Shown: one piece after another, positions 47,076 through 56,990 of the stretch
Layout: the number at the start of each line of letters is the position of its first letter
How positions within the stretch are numbered: position 1 is the stretch's first letter
Source of the DNA: an uncultured Bacteroidota bacterium
GTDB taxonomy: Bacteria; Bacteroidota; Bacteroidia; Bacteroidales; VadinHA17
Assembly (NCBI GenBank): GCA_903824785.1
Contig: CAIJYD010000115.1
Location: 62,001-126,000, forward strand
Length of the DNA: 64,000 nt
Direction: 5' to 3'
Position numbers and translations under genes: made by a program
Notes under the pieces: model-generated
The model's input: only the letters and a program-made list of their open reading frames with translations
What the model was told of the DNA's origin: nothing
The model's database searches: none

Positions 47076-47181
47076 GTTCCGGAGTTCCCCATTCCCCAAT
47101 TTCCCCTATATCTCCGGAACATTATATCCCCCTTCAACTGAAATAGTTTTCTGACAGTTAGCTATTAAAGAACGAAGGGGG
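47076..47181 (+). other. Structured, C-run-rich element upstream of the Gfo/Idh operon
   Basis: A perfect 9-bp repeat GTTCCGGAG/CTCCGGAAC (47076-47084, 47112-47120) encloses three CCCC runs. A second stem CCCCCTTC/GAAGGGGG (47128-47135, 47174-47181) encloses AACTG/CAGTT and is followed by a T-rich tract. On the minus strand the C runs become four G runs that could form a quadruplex. The 676-bp gap between the MFS and Gfo/Idh genes holds no convincing CDS. Confidence 0.4.
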
Positions 47182-47414
47182 TTCTCTTTTGTACCAACTA
47201 CCATCTGTTTTCATCTCATCTTTTGCATCCTCGACCGTCAAAGAGTGGTTTATTAAAAATAGGACTTCTTGTATTTGTATTTTGTTCATAAAACTTGCAA
47301 ATTGCAGTATTATTTATTAAACCATAAATTCTCCGCTTTATGAAGCCGGCAATCTGTATTTAGTGCCCTGTACTTCAACTTATAAAAATTCAATTACTAA
47401 AAAATCATATTACT

Positions 47415-48683
47415 ATGAAAAAAGACAATTTTGGCAGACGCGATTTTCTCAGAAAAACAACTGCTGCTGCCCTTGCTTTTACAATAATTCCGCGGCATGT
47501 TCTTGGTGGAGCAGGGTATACTGCTGCCAGTGATCAGCTTACAAAAGGAATAATAGGTGTTGGAGGAATGGGGCGCGGACACTTCGATTATGAAGGCACA
47601 CGGCTTCTTGCTGTCTGTGATGTAGATAAAAAGCATCTTGATGATGCTATTGCAGCAGGTGGTGGAAATATAACCGGTTATCACGATTTTCGTGAGCTTA
47701 TCGCACGGCCTGATATAGATATTGTTCATATTGCCACACCTCCTCACTGGCATGGTATAATAGCCAAAGCAGCTGCTGAAGCAGGAAAAGATATCTGGTG
47801 CGAAAAACCAATGACACGTACTATCGGCGAAGGGATAAAAGTCGTTGAAGCAGTACAGAAACATGGTCGTATGTTCAGGCTTAATACCTGGTTCAGGTTC
47901 AAGGATCAGTTCTATGGCCTGGGAACAACTGTCAAACCTCTTAAAAAACTTGTCGACAGCGGAGTTCTTGGCTGGCCGCTAAAAGTAACTGTAAGCGGAA
48001 TTACCGGTTACGACTGGAAATTCTACTGGAGTGGTCTCCCTAATCTTCAACCTATGCCCGTCCCTTCAGAACTCGACTACAACTTCTGGCTGGGCCCGGC
48101 ACCATTTAAACCTTACAACCCTGAACGTGTTCACGCAAAATTCCGTGGCTACTGGGATTATGACGGTGGTGGTTTGGGCGATATGGGTCAGCATTATCTC
48201 GATCCGGTCCAATATATGCTTGGCAAGGATGATACCGGTCCGGTCTCAGTCGAAATTGATGCACCTCAGCAACATTATGATGCTGTCGGATCTTGGAGGA
48301 GAATAACTTACACCTATGCCGACGGATGCCAGATTATTCTCGATGGTGAAAACCGCGATAAGAATGCAGCATATATTGAGGGTCCTCACGGAAAAGTATT
48401 TAAAGGATTCCGGTCAGATGTTCCTGATCTTGAAAAACTTATAAATTCTCTCCCCGATCCTGCTCCTCAGATAGGAACATTCTCAGAGTCGGTGCGGACA
48501 CGACAGAAATTTGCACTTAATGAATCCAACGGACACCGTTCCTGCTCCGTTGTTAATCTTGGCATAATAGCTCTGAGGCTCGGACGGAATCTTAAATATG
48601 ATCCGGTTAAGCAACAGGTTATCGATGATGATGCTGCAAACAGGCTCATTAACCCTCCTATGAGAGGTCCATGGAAAATCTGA
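47415..48683 (+). CDS. Secreted Gfo/Idh/MocA-family oxidoreductase
   Basis: The 422-residue protein has a twin-arginine signal (GRRDFLRKTTAAALAF), the NAD(P)-binding GVGGMGRGHFD and the family EKP motif (IWCEKPMTRTI). Exported members keep tightly bound NAD(P) and oxidise or reduce sugars. It is the first gene of a unit with a DUF1080 protein (37 bp) and an alpha-L-fucosidase (64 bp), suggesting C3 oxidation of a glycoside before cleavage. The exact substrate is unknown. Confidence 0.88.
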   Translation: MKKDNFGRRDFLRKTTAAALAFTIIPRHVLGGAGYTAASDQLTKGIIGVGGMGRGHFDYEGTRLLAVCDVDKKHLDDAIAAGGGNITGYHDFRELIARPDIDIVHIATPPHWHGIIAKAAAEAGKDIWCEKPMTRTIGEGIKVVEAVQKHGRMFRLNTWFRFKDQFYGLGTTVKPLKKLVDSGVLGWPLKVTVSGITGYDWKFYWSGLPNLQPMPVPSELDYNFWLGPAPFKPYNPERVHAKFRGYWDYDGGGLGDMGQHYLDPVQYMLGKDDTGPVSVEIDAPQQHYDAVGSWRRITYTYADGCQIILDGENRDKNAAYIEGPHGKVFKGFRSDVPDLEKLINSLPDPAPQIGTFSESVRTRQKFALNESNGHRSCSVVNLGIIALRLGRNLKYDPVKQQVIDDDAANRLINPPMRGPWKI

Positions 48684-48720
48684 TAATTGTATTAATTTGA
48701 AAATCTGAAAATTTGAGATT

Positions 48721-51700
48721 ATGAAAATCCGTAATATTTTTATTATAAGTTTAATTCTGCTGGTTACACCTTATATCTGTTTCTCGCAGGATAAAAGAAC
48801 CACCGAAACAAAAGTTGCTGACCTCCTTGCCCGCCTTCCTGCAAATGACTTTCAGTTCTCCGATAAGCTGATGAGCGATATGCTTATGCTTGGAGATGCC
48901 GGAATCAGGCAGATTTGCGATCAGATTAAACCTGCTGGTACAGGTGATGATACCCGTCCAAGATATGCAGTTGAAAGTCTTACCCGTTTTCTCTCCCGCC
49001 AGGCAAAAGAAAAAGAGAGAGAGAAAGAAAAACTGATATGGGAAAAAACATGCATCAGTTATGCTACTGCACAAAAAGATAATGGTGTGAAAGACTTTTT
49101 TATGAAACAACTTCAGATCATTGGCGGAGACCAGTCCACTGAAGCTTTGAAAGTCTACCTCACCGATAAAGAGCTGTGTGAACCTGCACTTGCTGTAATA
49201 TTTGCCGCTGGTGGTAAAAATGCAGAGACGATCCTGGCAGGGGCACTGAAAAATAAAGATCTTCCCTGCGCAGCAGCCGTAATGAACAACCTTGCTCTGA
49301 TGAAATCGCAGATAGCAGTAAATGAGTATATTACATGGGCGGCAGATAAAAATTCTGATATCAGAACCTCTGCCTTAAATGCTCTGGCACAGAGCGGCAG
49401 CCCACTGGCATTTCAGGTTTTATCAGATGCGGCCAAAGCAACTATGTACAAATGGGAGCCAACCGGGGCAACAGTATCTCTGCTTAATTATGCAAAAGTT
49501 ACCGGTCAGAATGGCGATCTCAAAACCATGGATAAGATTTGTAAGCTTATCATCTCAAAATGCGACGACAACCTTACAATTCATTATAAAACAGCTGCTC
49601 TTGATACTTATGCTAAATTTCACGGGATTGCTGCAATGCCTGCTCTTCTTAAAGCCGCTGCTCATTCTGACTCAAAGTACAGGAATGCCGCTATGCGAAT
49701 CTCCCTTTCGATTCAGGGTGAGGAGGTAACAAAAAAATGGATCGGATTTTATACTAAAGCCATTCCTGCCGCAAAATCTGAAATAATAGCCATGCTCGGC
49801 ATACGTGGTGATAAGATGGCATTGCCGCTGGCAACTGCGTCATTGTCCGATCAGGATTTTAATGTCAGAGAGGCATCTGCAAAAGCTGTTGTTAAATTAG
49901 GAGGAAGTCCTTCCGCTAATTCACTTATTGATTATATGCTGGAGTTCAGTAATACACCTGATCAGGAAGCTGCAAAATCAGCACTGATGAATGTGATGGG
50001 AAGCGATAATATGAGGTTTCTTATCCCTGTACTGAAAGAGGGATCATCTGCTGCCAGAAAGAGTGCAATTGAACTTTTTGCATGGAACAAAGACAACCAG
50101 TATTTTTCCGAAATACTTTCGTATGCCAGATCGGCTGAAGAACCTGTTAAAACAGCTGCCGTAAAAGCACTTGCCAGCCTTGCCGGCAGGGATGATCAGC
50201 CTAAACTTATAGAACTACTGGATGCTACTGAAAATAAGGATCATATTGCTGATATACAGATAGCTATTGCTGCTGCTGCCGGAAAGAATCCGCATGCGGA
50301 GATGAGATCATCACTACTTATCCGGGCTCTGGAAGGTAAAATTCAAAAAGAGAAAATTATTCCCGTTCTGGCAAAAACAGGTGGCCGCGAAGCACTTGCA
50401 ATTGTATTAAAAGAATTTGAAAATGGAAATACAGGCATGCGCGATGTATGCTTTGCAGCTCTTTCAAACTGGTGCGATTATTCTGCTTCTTCAGCACTAT
50501 ATGAGATATGTGCTTCAAAAAATAAAACTTATGAAGGACCTGCCTTCAAGGGTTATGTGTCACAGATCAGATCAGCATCTCTTCCCAACGATCAAAAGTT
50601 GCTGCTTTACAGAAAGATAATGCCCTTTGCACTTAGTACAGACCGTCAGACAGAGGTTCTGACCGAGACCGGAAAACTAAAGACCTACCAGGCTCTCTAT
50701 TTTGTGGCAAAATATCTCGATGATCCTGCTGTTTCAGCTGCTGCTGCGAGAGCTGCAATGGGTATCGCACTACCTTCCGCAAATTCAAAGGCAGGTATGT
50801 ATGGAAATCTTGCTAAAAATATTCTTGTCAGGGCAGCAGATAAACTTACAGGACAGGAAAGTGCTTATGAGAAAGAGATGATAAATAAATACATCTCCGG
50901 AATGGCTGCCGATGAAGGATTTGTTCCAATGTTTAACGGGAAAGATCTTACAGGCTGGCATGGTCTTGTAGAAAACCCGGTTACCAGAGCTAAGATGAAG
51001 CCTGCAGAACTTGCAAAGAAACAGATCGTTGCTGATAAAAAAGTTGGAGAGAACTGGAGTGTTAAGGATGGCTGCATTTGGTTTTCAGGCAATGGTGATA
51101 ATCTCTGCTCCATTAAGGATTACGGTGATTTCGAGATGTTTGCAGACTGGAAAATATCAAAGGCCGGCGACAGTGGTATTTATCTGAGAGGATCACCACA
51201 GATTCAGATCTGGGATACTTCGAGGATTGAGGTGGGAGCCCAGGTTGGATCGGGTGGTCTCTACAATAATCAGAAAAATCCTTCAAAACCCTCTAAGGTT
51301 GCTGATAACCCTGTGGGTGATTGGAACACATTCAGAATTATAATGACAGGAGAGAAAGTTTCTATATGGCTCAATGGTGAACAGGTTGTGGATAATGTTA
51401 CACTAGAGAATTACTGGGATCGAAGTATTCCTATTTTTCCGGCTGGAGCAATAGAACTTCAGGCTCATGGTACAGATCTGGCATTCAGAGATATATACGT
51501 GAAAGAGATCAGGGAAAAGGAGATTAACCTTACTCCTGAAGAAAAGGCAGAAGGGTTCGTTGCACTCTTCAATGGCAAAAACCTTAATAACTGGATTGGC
51601 AATAAAGAATCGTATGTAGCTGAAGATGCAATGGTTGTAGTAAAGCCGAATGATGGATCAGGCGGGAATCTTTATACTGAAAAAGAGTATGCCGATTTTA

Positions 51701-52131
51701 ATTTCAGGTTCGAATTTCAACTTACTCCTGCTGCAAATAATGGACTCGGAATACGGACGCCTCTCACAGGGGATGCTGCTTACGTTGGTATGGAACTTCA
51801 GATTCTGGATAACAGGGCTGCTGTTTTTGCAAATCTCGAACCTTATCAGTATCATGGATCCGTTTATGGTGTAATACCTGCAAAACGTGAGTATCAGAAT
51901 CCTGTTGGTGAATGGAACTATGAGGAGGTCATTGTTATAGGAACCCGGATAACAGTTATTCTTAACGGAACTACCATTGTGGATGGAGATATTGCCGGTC
52001 CGAGAGATAATGGAACCATGGATCATAAGGATCATCCCGGATTAAAGAACAAAACCGGACATATCGGATTCCTTGGCCATGGCTCAGAACTTAAATTCCG
52101 GAATATAAGGATAAAAGATCTTACCCAGTAG
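48721..52131 (+). CDS. HEAT-repeat protein with two tandem DUF1080 (3-keto-disaccharide hydrolase) domains
   Basis: The 1136-residue protein has a signal peptide (to about residue 22), a long region of HEAT-like helical repeats (about 40-720), then two DUF1080 (PF06439) beta-sandwich domains at about 731-930 and 941-1136. Each starts with the same phrase (EGFVPMFNGKDLTGW and EGFVALFNGKNLNNW). DUF1080 members in Bacteroides have been linked to cleavage of 3-keto-glycosides together with Gfo/Idh oxidoreductases, which fits the gene upstream. Two DUF1080 copies behind a HEAT scaffold are unusual; the helical part may bind the substrate or a partner protein. Confidence 0.85.
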   Translation: MKIRNIFIISLILLVTPYICFSQDKRTTETKVADLLARLPANDFQFSDKLMSDMLMLGDAGIRQICDQIKPAGTGDDTRPRYAVESLTRFLSRQAKEKEREKEKLIWEKTCISYATAQKDNGVKDFFMKQLQIIGGDQSTEALKVYLTDKELCEPALAVIFAAGGKNAETILAGALKNKDLPCAAAVMNNLALMKSQIAVNEYITWAADKNSDIRTSALNALAQSGSPLAFQVLSDAAKATMYKWEPTGATVSLLNYAKVTGQNGDLKTMDKICKLIISKCDDNLTIHYKTAALDTYAKFHGIAAMPALLKAAAHSDSKYRNAAMRISLSIQGEEVTKKWIGFYTKAIPAAKSEIIAMLGIRGDKMALPLATASLSDQDFNVREASAKAVVKLGGSPSANSLIDYMLEFSNTPDQEAAKSALMNVMGSDNMRFLIPVLKEGSSAARKSAIELFAWNKDNQYFSEILSYARSAEEPVKTAAVKALASLAGRDDQPKLIELLDATENKDHIADIQIAIAAAAGKNPHAEMRSSLLIRALEGKIQKEKIIPVLAKTGGREALAIVLKEFENGNTGMRDVCFAALSNWCDYSASSALYEICASKNKTYEGPAFKGYVSQIRSASLPNDQKLLLYRKIMPFALSTDRQTEVLTETGKLKTYQALYFVAKYLDDPAVSAAAARAAMGIALPSANSKAGMYGNLAKNILVRAADKLTGQESAYEKEMINKYISGMAADEGFVPMFNGKDLTGWHGLVENPVTRAKMKPAELAKKQIVADKKVGENWSVKDGCIWFSGNGDNLCSIKDYGDFEMFADWKISKAGDSGIYLRGSPQIQIWDTSRIEVGAQVGSGGLYNNQKNPSKPSKVADNPVGDWNTFRIIMTGEKVSIWLNGEQVVDNVTLENYWDRSIPIFPAGAIELQAHGTDLAFRDIYVKEIREKEINLTPEEKAEGFVALFNGKNLNNWIGNKESYVAEDAMVVVKPNDGSGGNLYTEKEYADFNFRFEFQLTPAANNGLGIRTPLTGDAAYVGMELQILDNRAAVFANLEPYQYHGSVYGVIPAKREYQNPVGEWNYEEVIVIGTRITVILNGTTIVDGDIAGPRDNGTMDHKDHPGLKNKTGHIGFLGHGSELKFRNIRIKDLTQ

Positions 52132-52195
52132 TGGAATAATTCAATTAACTGTAAGGTGTTTATTTAATAGTTCACTTATACCTAATTTCGAAATA

Positions 52196-53641
52196 ATGAA
52201 AAGAATTGCTGGCCTTCTGATTTTTATAGTCTCGTTTTATGCCTGTTCGGATGTTAAACCTCCAGAACCTTTCGGACCGCTGCCATCAGAGCGGCAGATT
52301 GCGTGGCACGATATGGAATACTATATGTTTGTCCATTTCACTGTTAATACCTTCACAGATAAAGAGTGGGGTTATGGAGATGAAAAGGAATCAGTTTTCA
52401 ATCCTTCTGAAATAGATTGCAGGCAATGGGCCAGAGTAGCAAAGGATGCGGGCATGAAAGGTATTATTATTACAGCCAAGCACCACGATGGTTTTTGCCT
52501 GTGGCCATCACAGTTTACAGAACATTCAGTAAAAAACTCAATCTGGAAAGATGGAAAAGGCGATGTACTGAAGGAGCTGAGGCTGGCATGTGATGAATAT
52601 GGACTGAAGCTGGGAGTCTATCTTTCACCCTGGGACAGGAACAGCTCATTTTATGGCACACCGGAATATTTAACTTATTACCGTAGTCAGCTTAAGGAAC
52701 TTCTAACTAAATATGGCGATGTATTTGAAGTATGGTTCGATGGCGCCAATGGAGGCGATGGCTATTACGGAGGTGCCAGGGAGAAACGGAAAATTGATAA
52801 TAAGACATTTTATGACTGGCCAAATACTCATAAGATTGTCAGGGAGTTGCAACCTTCTGCCGTAATGTTCAGCGATGCCGGCCCCGATATCCGCTGGGTA
52901 GGAAATGAAAGCGGAATGGGAAGTCTTACTAACTGGTCTCTGCTGAATAAAGATGAGATGTACCCGGGTGGCGATTTTGCAAAAATTCTGGGTGAAGGAC
53001 ATGCAGATGGCAAATACTGGGTACCTGCTGAAGTAGATGTATCAATAAGACCGGGTTGGTTTTACCATCAGACACAGGATTCACTAGTGAGAACACCCGA
53101 AAACCTGATGGAGCTTTATTACTCCTCGGTGGGACGAAACAGTAATCTTCTTCTTAATGTACCTCCCGACAGAAGAGGTCTTCTTCACGAAAATGATGTC
53201 AGGTCCCTGCTTTCTTTCAGGGAGTTGCTGAACAAGGAATTTGAAACAGATCTGGGTCAGGGAAAAAAAGTAACTGCTACCTCTATCAGGGGAAAGGGAT
53301 ATGAAGCCTCAAATGTAAATGATAGTAATCCTGAAACTTATTGGGCTACAAAAGATTCCCAGACAACCGGAGACATAATTATTGATCTCGGTGCGGAAAC
53401 AGAAGTGAACAGAGTGCTGATCCAGGAGTATATTAAACTTGGTCAGAGAATAGAGGAATTTAAAGTATCAGCTTTCGCCGGTGGTGAATGGAAGCCAATA
53501 ATTGATGGCACAACAATAGGCCATAAAGTAATAAGGAGATTTCCTGTTATAAAAGCTTCAATGATAAAAATAACTGTAAGTAAATCAAAAGCTTGTCCGG
53601 TAATTTCGAATATTGAGTTTTATAGGGCCCCCGGATTGTAG
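52196..53641 (+). CDS. Alpha-L-fucosidase GH29 with C-terminal discoidin domain, lipoprotein
   Basis: The 481-residue protein has a lipobox (FYAC, Cys17) and a GH29 TIM barrel with TAKHHDGFCLW and the nucleophile in VWFDGANGG (D182). After about residue 345 a discoidin (F5/8 type C) domain follows (ASNVNDSNPETYWATKDSQ), which often binds sugar. It removes alpha-L-fucose from glycans at the cell surface or in the periplasm. It ends the Gfo/Idh-DUF1080-GH29 unit. Confidence 0.92.
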   Translation: MKRIAGLLIFIVSFYACSDVKPPEPFGPLPSERQIAWHDMEYYMFVHFTVNTFTDKEWGYGDEKESVFNPSEIDCRQWARVAKDAGMKGIIITAKHHDGFCLWPSQFTEHSVKNSIWKDGKGDVLKELRLACDEYGLKLGVYLSPWDRNSSFYGTPEYLTYYRSQLKELLTKYGDVFEVWFDGANGGDGYYGGAREKRKIDNKTFYDWPNTHKIVRELQPSAVMFSDAGPDIRWVGNESGMGSLTNWSLLNKDEMYPGGDFAKILGEGHADGKYWVPAEVDVSIRPGWFYHQTQDSLVRTPENLMELYYSSVGRNSNLLLNVPPDRRGLLHENDVRSLLSFRELLNKEFETDLGQGKKVTATSIRGKGYEASNVNDSNPETYWATKDSQTTGDIIIDLGAETEVNRVLIQEYIKLGQRIEEFKVSAFAGGEWKPIIDGTTIGHKVIRRFPVIKASMIKITVSKSKACPVISNIEFYRAPGL

Positions 53642-53671
53642 GTTTAATAAGTCTATGCGTGGAATTTATAC

Positions 53672-53719
53672 AGGTTCAGATCTCCCTGCCGGGAGGCAGG
53701 GAGCTGAAATCTGTAACCT
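53672..53719. terminator. Long hairpin between convergent genes
   Basis: Nested stems AGGTT/AACCT, CAGAT/ATCTG and CTCCCTGCC/GGCAGGGAG around a GGGA loop, with a small asymmetric internal loop, fill the gap between the GH29 (+) and OmpL47-like (-) stops. It has no T-run but is near-symmetric, so it may act in both directions. Confidence 0.6.
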
Positions 53720-53724
53720 CGTAA

Positions 53725-55452
53725 TTAGTAACCAATATAGAACTCAATGCTCTGTTCAGCCTGATTCCCTAATTTATCTTTAGTAATAACCTTGACCAAT
53801 TGTTTCTTCAACTTCTTTGATTTATCAGGTTTCTCTGAAGCATCAAGAGTGTGAGGGCTTGCATATTCTTTCATCGGAGAACCGTTCGCCGAGAATAAGA
53901 TGTTGTCAGCTCCAACCTGCTTGTCGGTTGCAGCCAGATACATTTTGGTATACGGAGGATATACATTCAGACCATCTTTTTTGTCTACTGGACTGATGCT
54001 GAAAGTAAAGAATACCACAGGAGGGGTATTGTCAACCACACATGAGCTTAAGTTGGCACTTTCCTGATTATTAACTTTATCTGTTGAATAGTAATCAATT
54101 GATTTAAACCCTTCTTCTTCAATTTTAAAAGATGAAGAATATGTATTATTGCCTCCTGCATTAATAGCATATTCTGTTTTAAGGATCCCGGCACCGTCAT
54201 CAACCGGATTAAGAGTCAATGTGGTATTCTTATTGATAAACAAAGTGTCGCGGGTAAAGAACTGAGGCCTGCCGTATGTAATAGTTGTTTTTGGTTTGGT
54301 GTTGTCCATAGTTACGGTAAGGTATTCTTTATTTGCAACGTTCGCAACTTTATCAATCCCCCAGTATCTGATTGTATGTACGCCATCGGTCCATGGAATC
54401 AGAAATGGACTGCTATAGGTGGTTTGTCTGCTGGTATCAACTGTATAGAAAATATCTTCAACACCTGCCTTGTTGTCTGTTGCAGTAAGTTTAATACTGG
54501 TACGGGCAGAAATATATGTCTTAACACCTGCGAACTGATCTCCGATAATCTCATTGGAAACAACCGGAGGTGTCTTGTCTAAATAAAACTTATAGGTAAC
54601 AGCTGTTTCTTCATTGAGAACATTGTCAGTTGAATAATAGGTGAGAGAATGATCTCCGTCAGCAAGATCAGGAAGAGCAAGAGGTGTTGAATATATTTTG
54701 CCGGCCTTATTGTCGAAGTCATATTTAGTGTTTAATATTCCGGATAAATTATCTGAAAATGAAAGTGTTATGGTTGCTTTTGGAGAAATGATATCTCCAA
54801 GTTTAGGATCACTTACAGCATGTGTGGTTACCGGAGAGCTTAGATCAACAGTAAAACTTTCTGATGAAGGTGCTTCAGCATTTCCAACATTGTCAGAACC
54901 GTAATATTTAAACACATATCCTTTTTCTTTGTCCATCGGCAAAGTGGCAGAATAGGTCTGATAAGGAGCTGCATCAACTGAATAGTGTATATTTTCAACT
55001 CCCGAGATCTCATCTTTTGACTTTAGGTTTATTGTCAGTCCTTTACCATAATAAACTACACCTCCTGAGGTGTGTTTGGGAGCAGGTGCAAAAGTTAAAC
55101 TTGTGGAAGGTGCGGATCCGTCGACATAGATATCGAAATCGACAATAGTTTGAGGAATGACAGATTGTTTTGTCTCCTGATCAACAGCAAAATCGTGCTT
55201 AATGTTGTTTCTGCCCTCGGTATCAAAATACATCGGATTTGAGTACTTTGCCTGACCTTCGCTTTTTAATAAAATTGCGTCGGACTTTTCTGTTGGAGAG
55301 GTTGTGAACCAGAGATAAACCGGTAAGACTTTGTTAATGAAAACCTTGCCGTTGGCATCAATGTAAGTTCTTTTTACGTGGTCAATCTGTTGCTGTGCAA
55401 AAGTTGTTGAAACGCAAAAAATCAGTAAAAGAAATGTAATTAGTCTGTTCAT
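53725..55452 (-). CDS. Secreted protein with five OmpL47-type repeats
   Basis: The 575-residue protein has a signal peptide (cleavage after about residue 19, TTFAQ). Five modules of about 92 residues start near 146, 232, 325, 417 and 508. Each has a GV/GI-x-YSVD-like strand, then YS-P and an aromatic YYSTDKVxN end, the OmpL47 beta-sandwich pattern. Such modules are found in surface or periplasmic proteins. No enzyme domain is visible; binding of a surface component is a guess. A -7-like promoter box lies upstream. Confidence 0.8.
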   Translation of the reverse strand: MNRLITFLLLIFCVSTTFAQQQIDHVKRTYIDANGKVFINKVLPVYLWFTTSPTEKSDAILLKSEGQAKYSNPMYFDTEGRNNIKHDFAVDQETKQSVIPQTIVDFDIYVDGSAPSTSLTFAPAPKHTSGGVVYYGKGLTINLKSKDEISGVENIHYSVDAAPYQTYSATLPMDKEKGYVFKYYGSDNVGNAEAPSSESFTVDLSSPVTTHAVSDPKLGDIISPKATITLSFSDNLSGILNTKYDFDNKAGKIYSTPLALPDLADGDHSLTYYSTDNVLNEETAVTYKFYLDKTPPVVSNEIIGDQFAGVKTYISARTSIKLTATDNKAGVEDIFYTVDTSRQTTYSSPFLIPWTDGVHTIRYWGIDKVANVANKEYLTVTMDNTKPKTTITYGRPQFFTRDTLFINKNTTLTLNPVDDGAGILKTEYAINAGGNNTYSSSFKIEEEGFKSIDYYSTDKVNNQESANLSSCVVDNTPPVVFFTFSISPVDKKDGLNVYPPYTKMYLAATDKQVGADNILFSANGSPMKEYASPHTLDASEKPDKSKKLKKQLVKVITKDKLGNQAEQSIEFYIGY

Positions 55453-55571
55453 TTTAATAAAGTTTAATTAGTTTTACCCCATTACTTAGTCGTAATAATC
55501 AACATATTAAATTCAGATTATAAATCAGATAAGATTATTTCCAGAGTTGACAGTTGGAAATATCTAAGGCG

Positions 55572-55579
55572 CAAAGATA
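55572..55579 (-). promoter_or_regulatory. Candidate -7 element of the OmpL47-like gene
   Basis: TATCTTTG on the minus strand matches TAnnTTTG and would start RNA about 110 nt before the ATG at 55452. The -33 region is weak. Confidence 0.45.
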
Positions 55580-55708
55580 CAAAATTCTCTTTCCTAAATA
55601 TAATTCTGATCTTATTTTTATTTAGAGAAATACTTCCTGAGGGATCCTTTCTGATGTTTTTTAGGTTTGTCTTTTTTAATAGTTATCTTAGCAACTCAAA
55701 CTTTGGGC

Positions 55709-56941
55709 ATGGCTTTAAACTACATCTGGATTACGTTTTTTCTTATCGGTTTCATTGTGGCTCTCGGGCAGCTTATCTTTGCCGGAAACACGCAGATTTT
55801 CAATGAAATGGTTAACGCTGTTTTCTCAAACTCAAAAACAGGTTTTGAAATATCTCTTGGACTTACAGGTGCTCTGACTCTTTGGATGGGGTTGCTGAAA
55901 GTGGGAGAAAAAGGGGGCGTGGTGGCAATTCTAGGCAGACTGATTGGTCCGCTTTTCGAAAAGCTCTTTCCGGGTCTGCCGAAAGGTCATCCTGCTTATG
56001 GTTCAATTATGCTTAACATTTCTGCCAATATGCTTGGGCTCGATAATGCCGCGACACCTGTTGGTCTGAAGGCGATGAAAGAGATGCAGGATGTAAATCC
56101 AGATAAAGAGAGTGCCTCCAATGCACAGATTATGTTTCTGGTTCTTAATGCAGCCGGCCTCACTATTATTCCTGTAAGCATTATTGTTTACCGTACCCAG
56201 CTCGGAGCAGTTAATCCTGCAGATATTTTTATTCCTATTCTTATCTCAACATTTGCTGCCTCTCTTACCGGAATGATAAGTGTTGCAATAATTCAAAAAA
56301 TCAATTTATTCGACAAGGTTATCCTGGCTTATCTCGGCGGCCTTACTGCAATAATAGCAGGTATAATTTTCTACTTCAGCGGTCTGCCGAAGGAACAGAT
56401 CTCAACTATTTCAACCTTTTCAGCCAACTTCATCCTGATGTCGGTTATTGTACTTTTTATAGTTCTGGCATTCCTGAAAAAGGTAAATGTTTATGATGCC
56501 TTTATTGAAGGGGCAAAAGAGGGTTTCAATATTGCCATAAAAATCATTCCATTCCTGGTGGCTATTCTTGTTGCAATAGGGATTTTCAGAGCTTCAGGCG
56601 CAATGGATTATATTATCGGAGGAATTGCGGGATTCTTTGCCTGGCTGGGAGTTGATACCCAGTTCACAGGCGCTCTTCCTGTTGCCTTTATGAAACCTCT
56701 GTCAGGAAGCGGGGCCCGCGGACTCATGATAGATGCAATGACGACTCATGGAGCCGACTCTTTTATCGGACGTTTAGCCTGTACAATGCAGGGAACAACC
56801 GATACCACATTTTATATAGTGGCAGTATATTTCGGATCTGTTGGTATTAAAAATTCAAGATACGCCATTGGATGCGGCCTCCTGGCCGATCTGGCCGGCT
56901 TTACAGCAGCTATCTTTGTGGCATATCTCTTCTTTACATAG
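55709..56941 (+). CDS. Nucleoside-recognition (Gate) domain membrane protein, SpmA/SpmB-like fusion
   Basis: The 411-residue protein has about eight to ten hydrophobic segments and two Gate domains. The first contains LDNAATPVGLKAMKEMQ and the second SGSGARGLMIDAM and MQGTTDTTFYIVAVYFG. SpmA and SpmB of sporulating Firmicutes are fused here in one chain, as common in non-sporulating Bacteroidota; the transported solute is unknown. The ATG at 55709 is chosen rather than a TTG at 55667. It precedes a Gfo/Idh gene by 49 bp. Confidence 0.85.
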   Translation: MALNYIWITFFLIGFIVALGQLIFAGNTQIFNEMVNAVFSNSKTGFEISLGLTGALTLWMGLLKVGEKGGVVAILGRLIGPLFEKLFPGLPKGHPAYGSIMLNISANMLGLDNAATPVGLKAMKEMQDVNPDKESASNAQIMFLVLNAAGLTIIPVSIIVYRTQLGAVNPADIFIPILISTFAASLTGMISVAIIQKINLFDKVILAYLGGLTAIIAGIIFYFSGLPKEQISTISTFSANFILMSVIVLFIVLAFLKKVNVYDAFIEGAKEGFNIAIKIIPFLVAILVAIGIFRASGAMDYIIGGIAGFFAWLGVDTQFTGALPVAFMKPLSGSGARGLMIDAMTTHGADSFIGRLACTMQGTTDTTFYIVAVYFGSVGIKNSRYAIGCGLLADLAGFTAAIFVAYLFFT

Positions 56942-56990
56942 TTTTAACAATGAGGGATTTAAACACTTCAACTTAATACACATAAAACTT

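Noticed and set aside
56841-56990. Upstream extension of the second Gfo/Idh gene
   Set aside because: Overlaps the end of the Gate-domain gene and hides the twin-arginine signal that starts at 56991.
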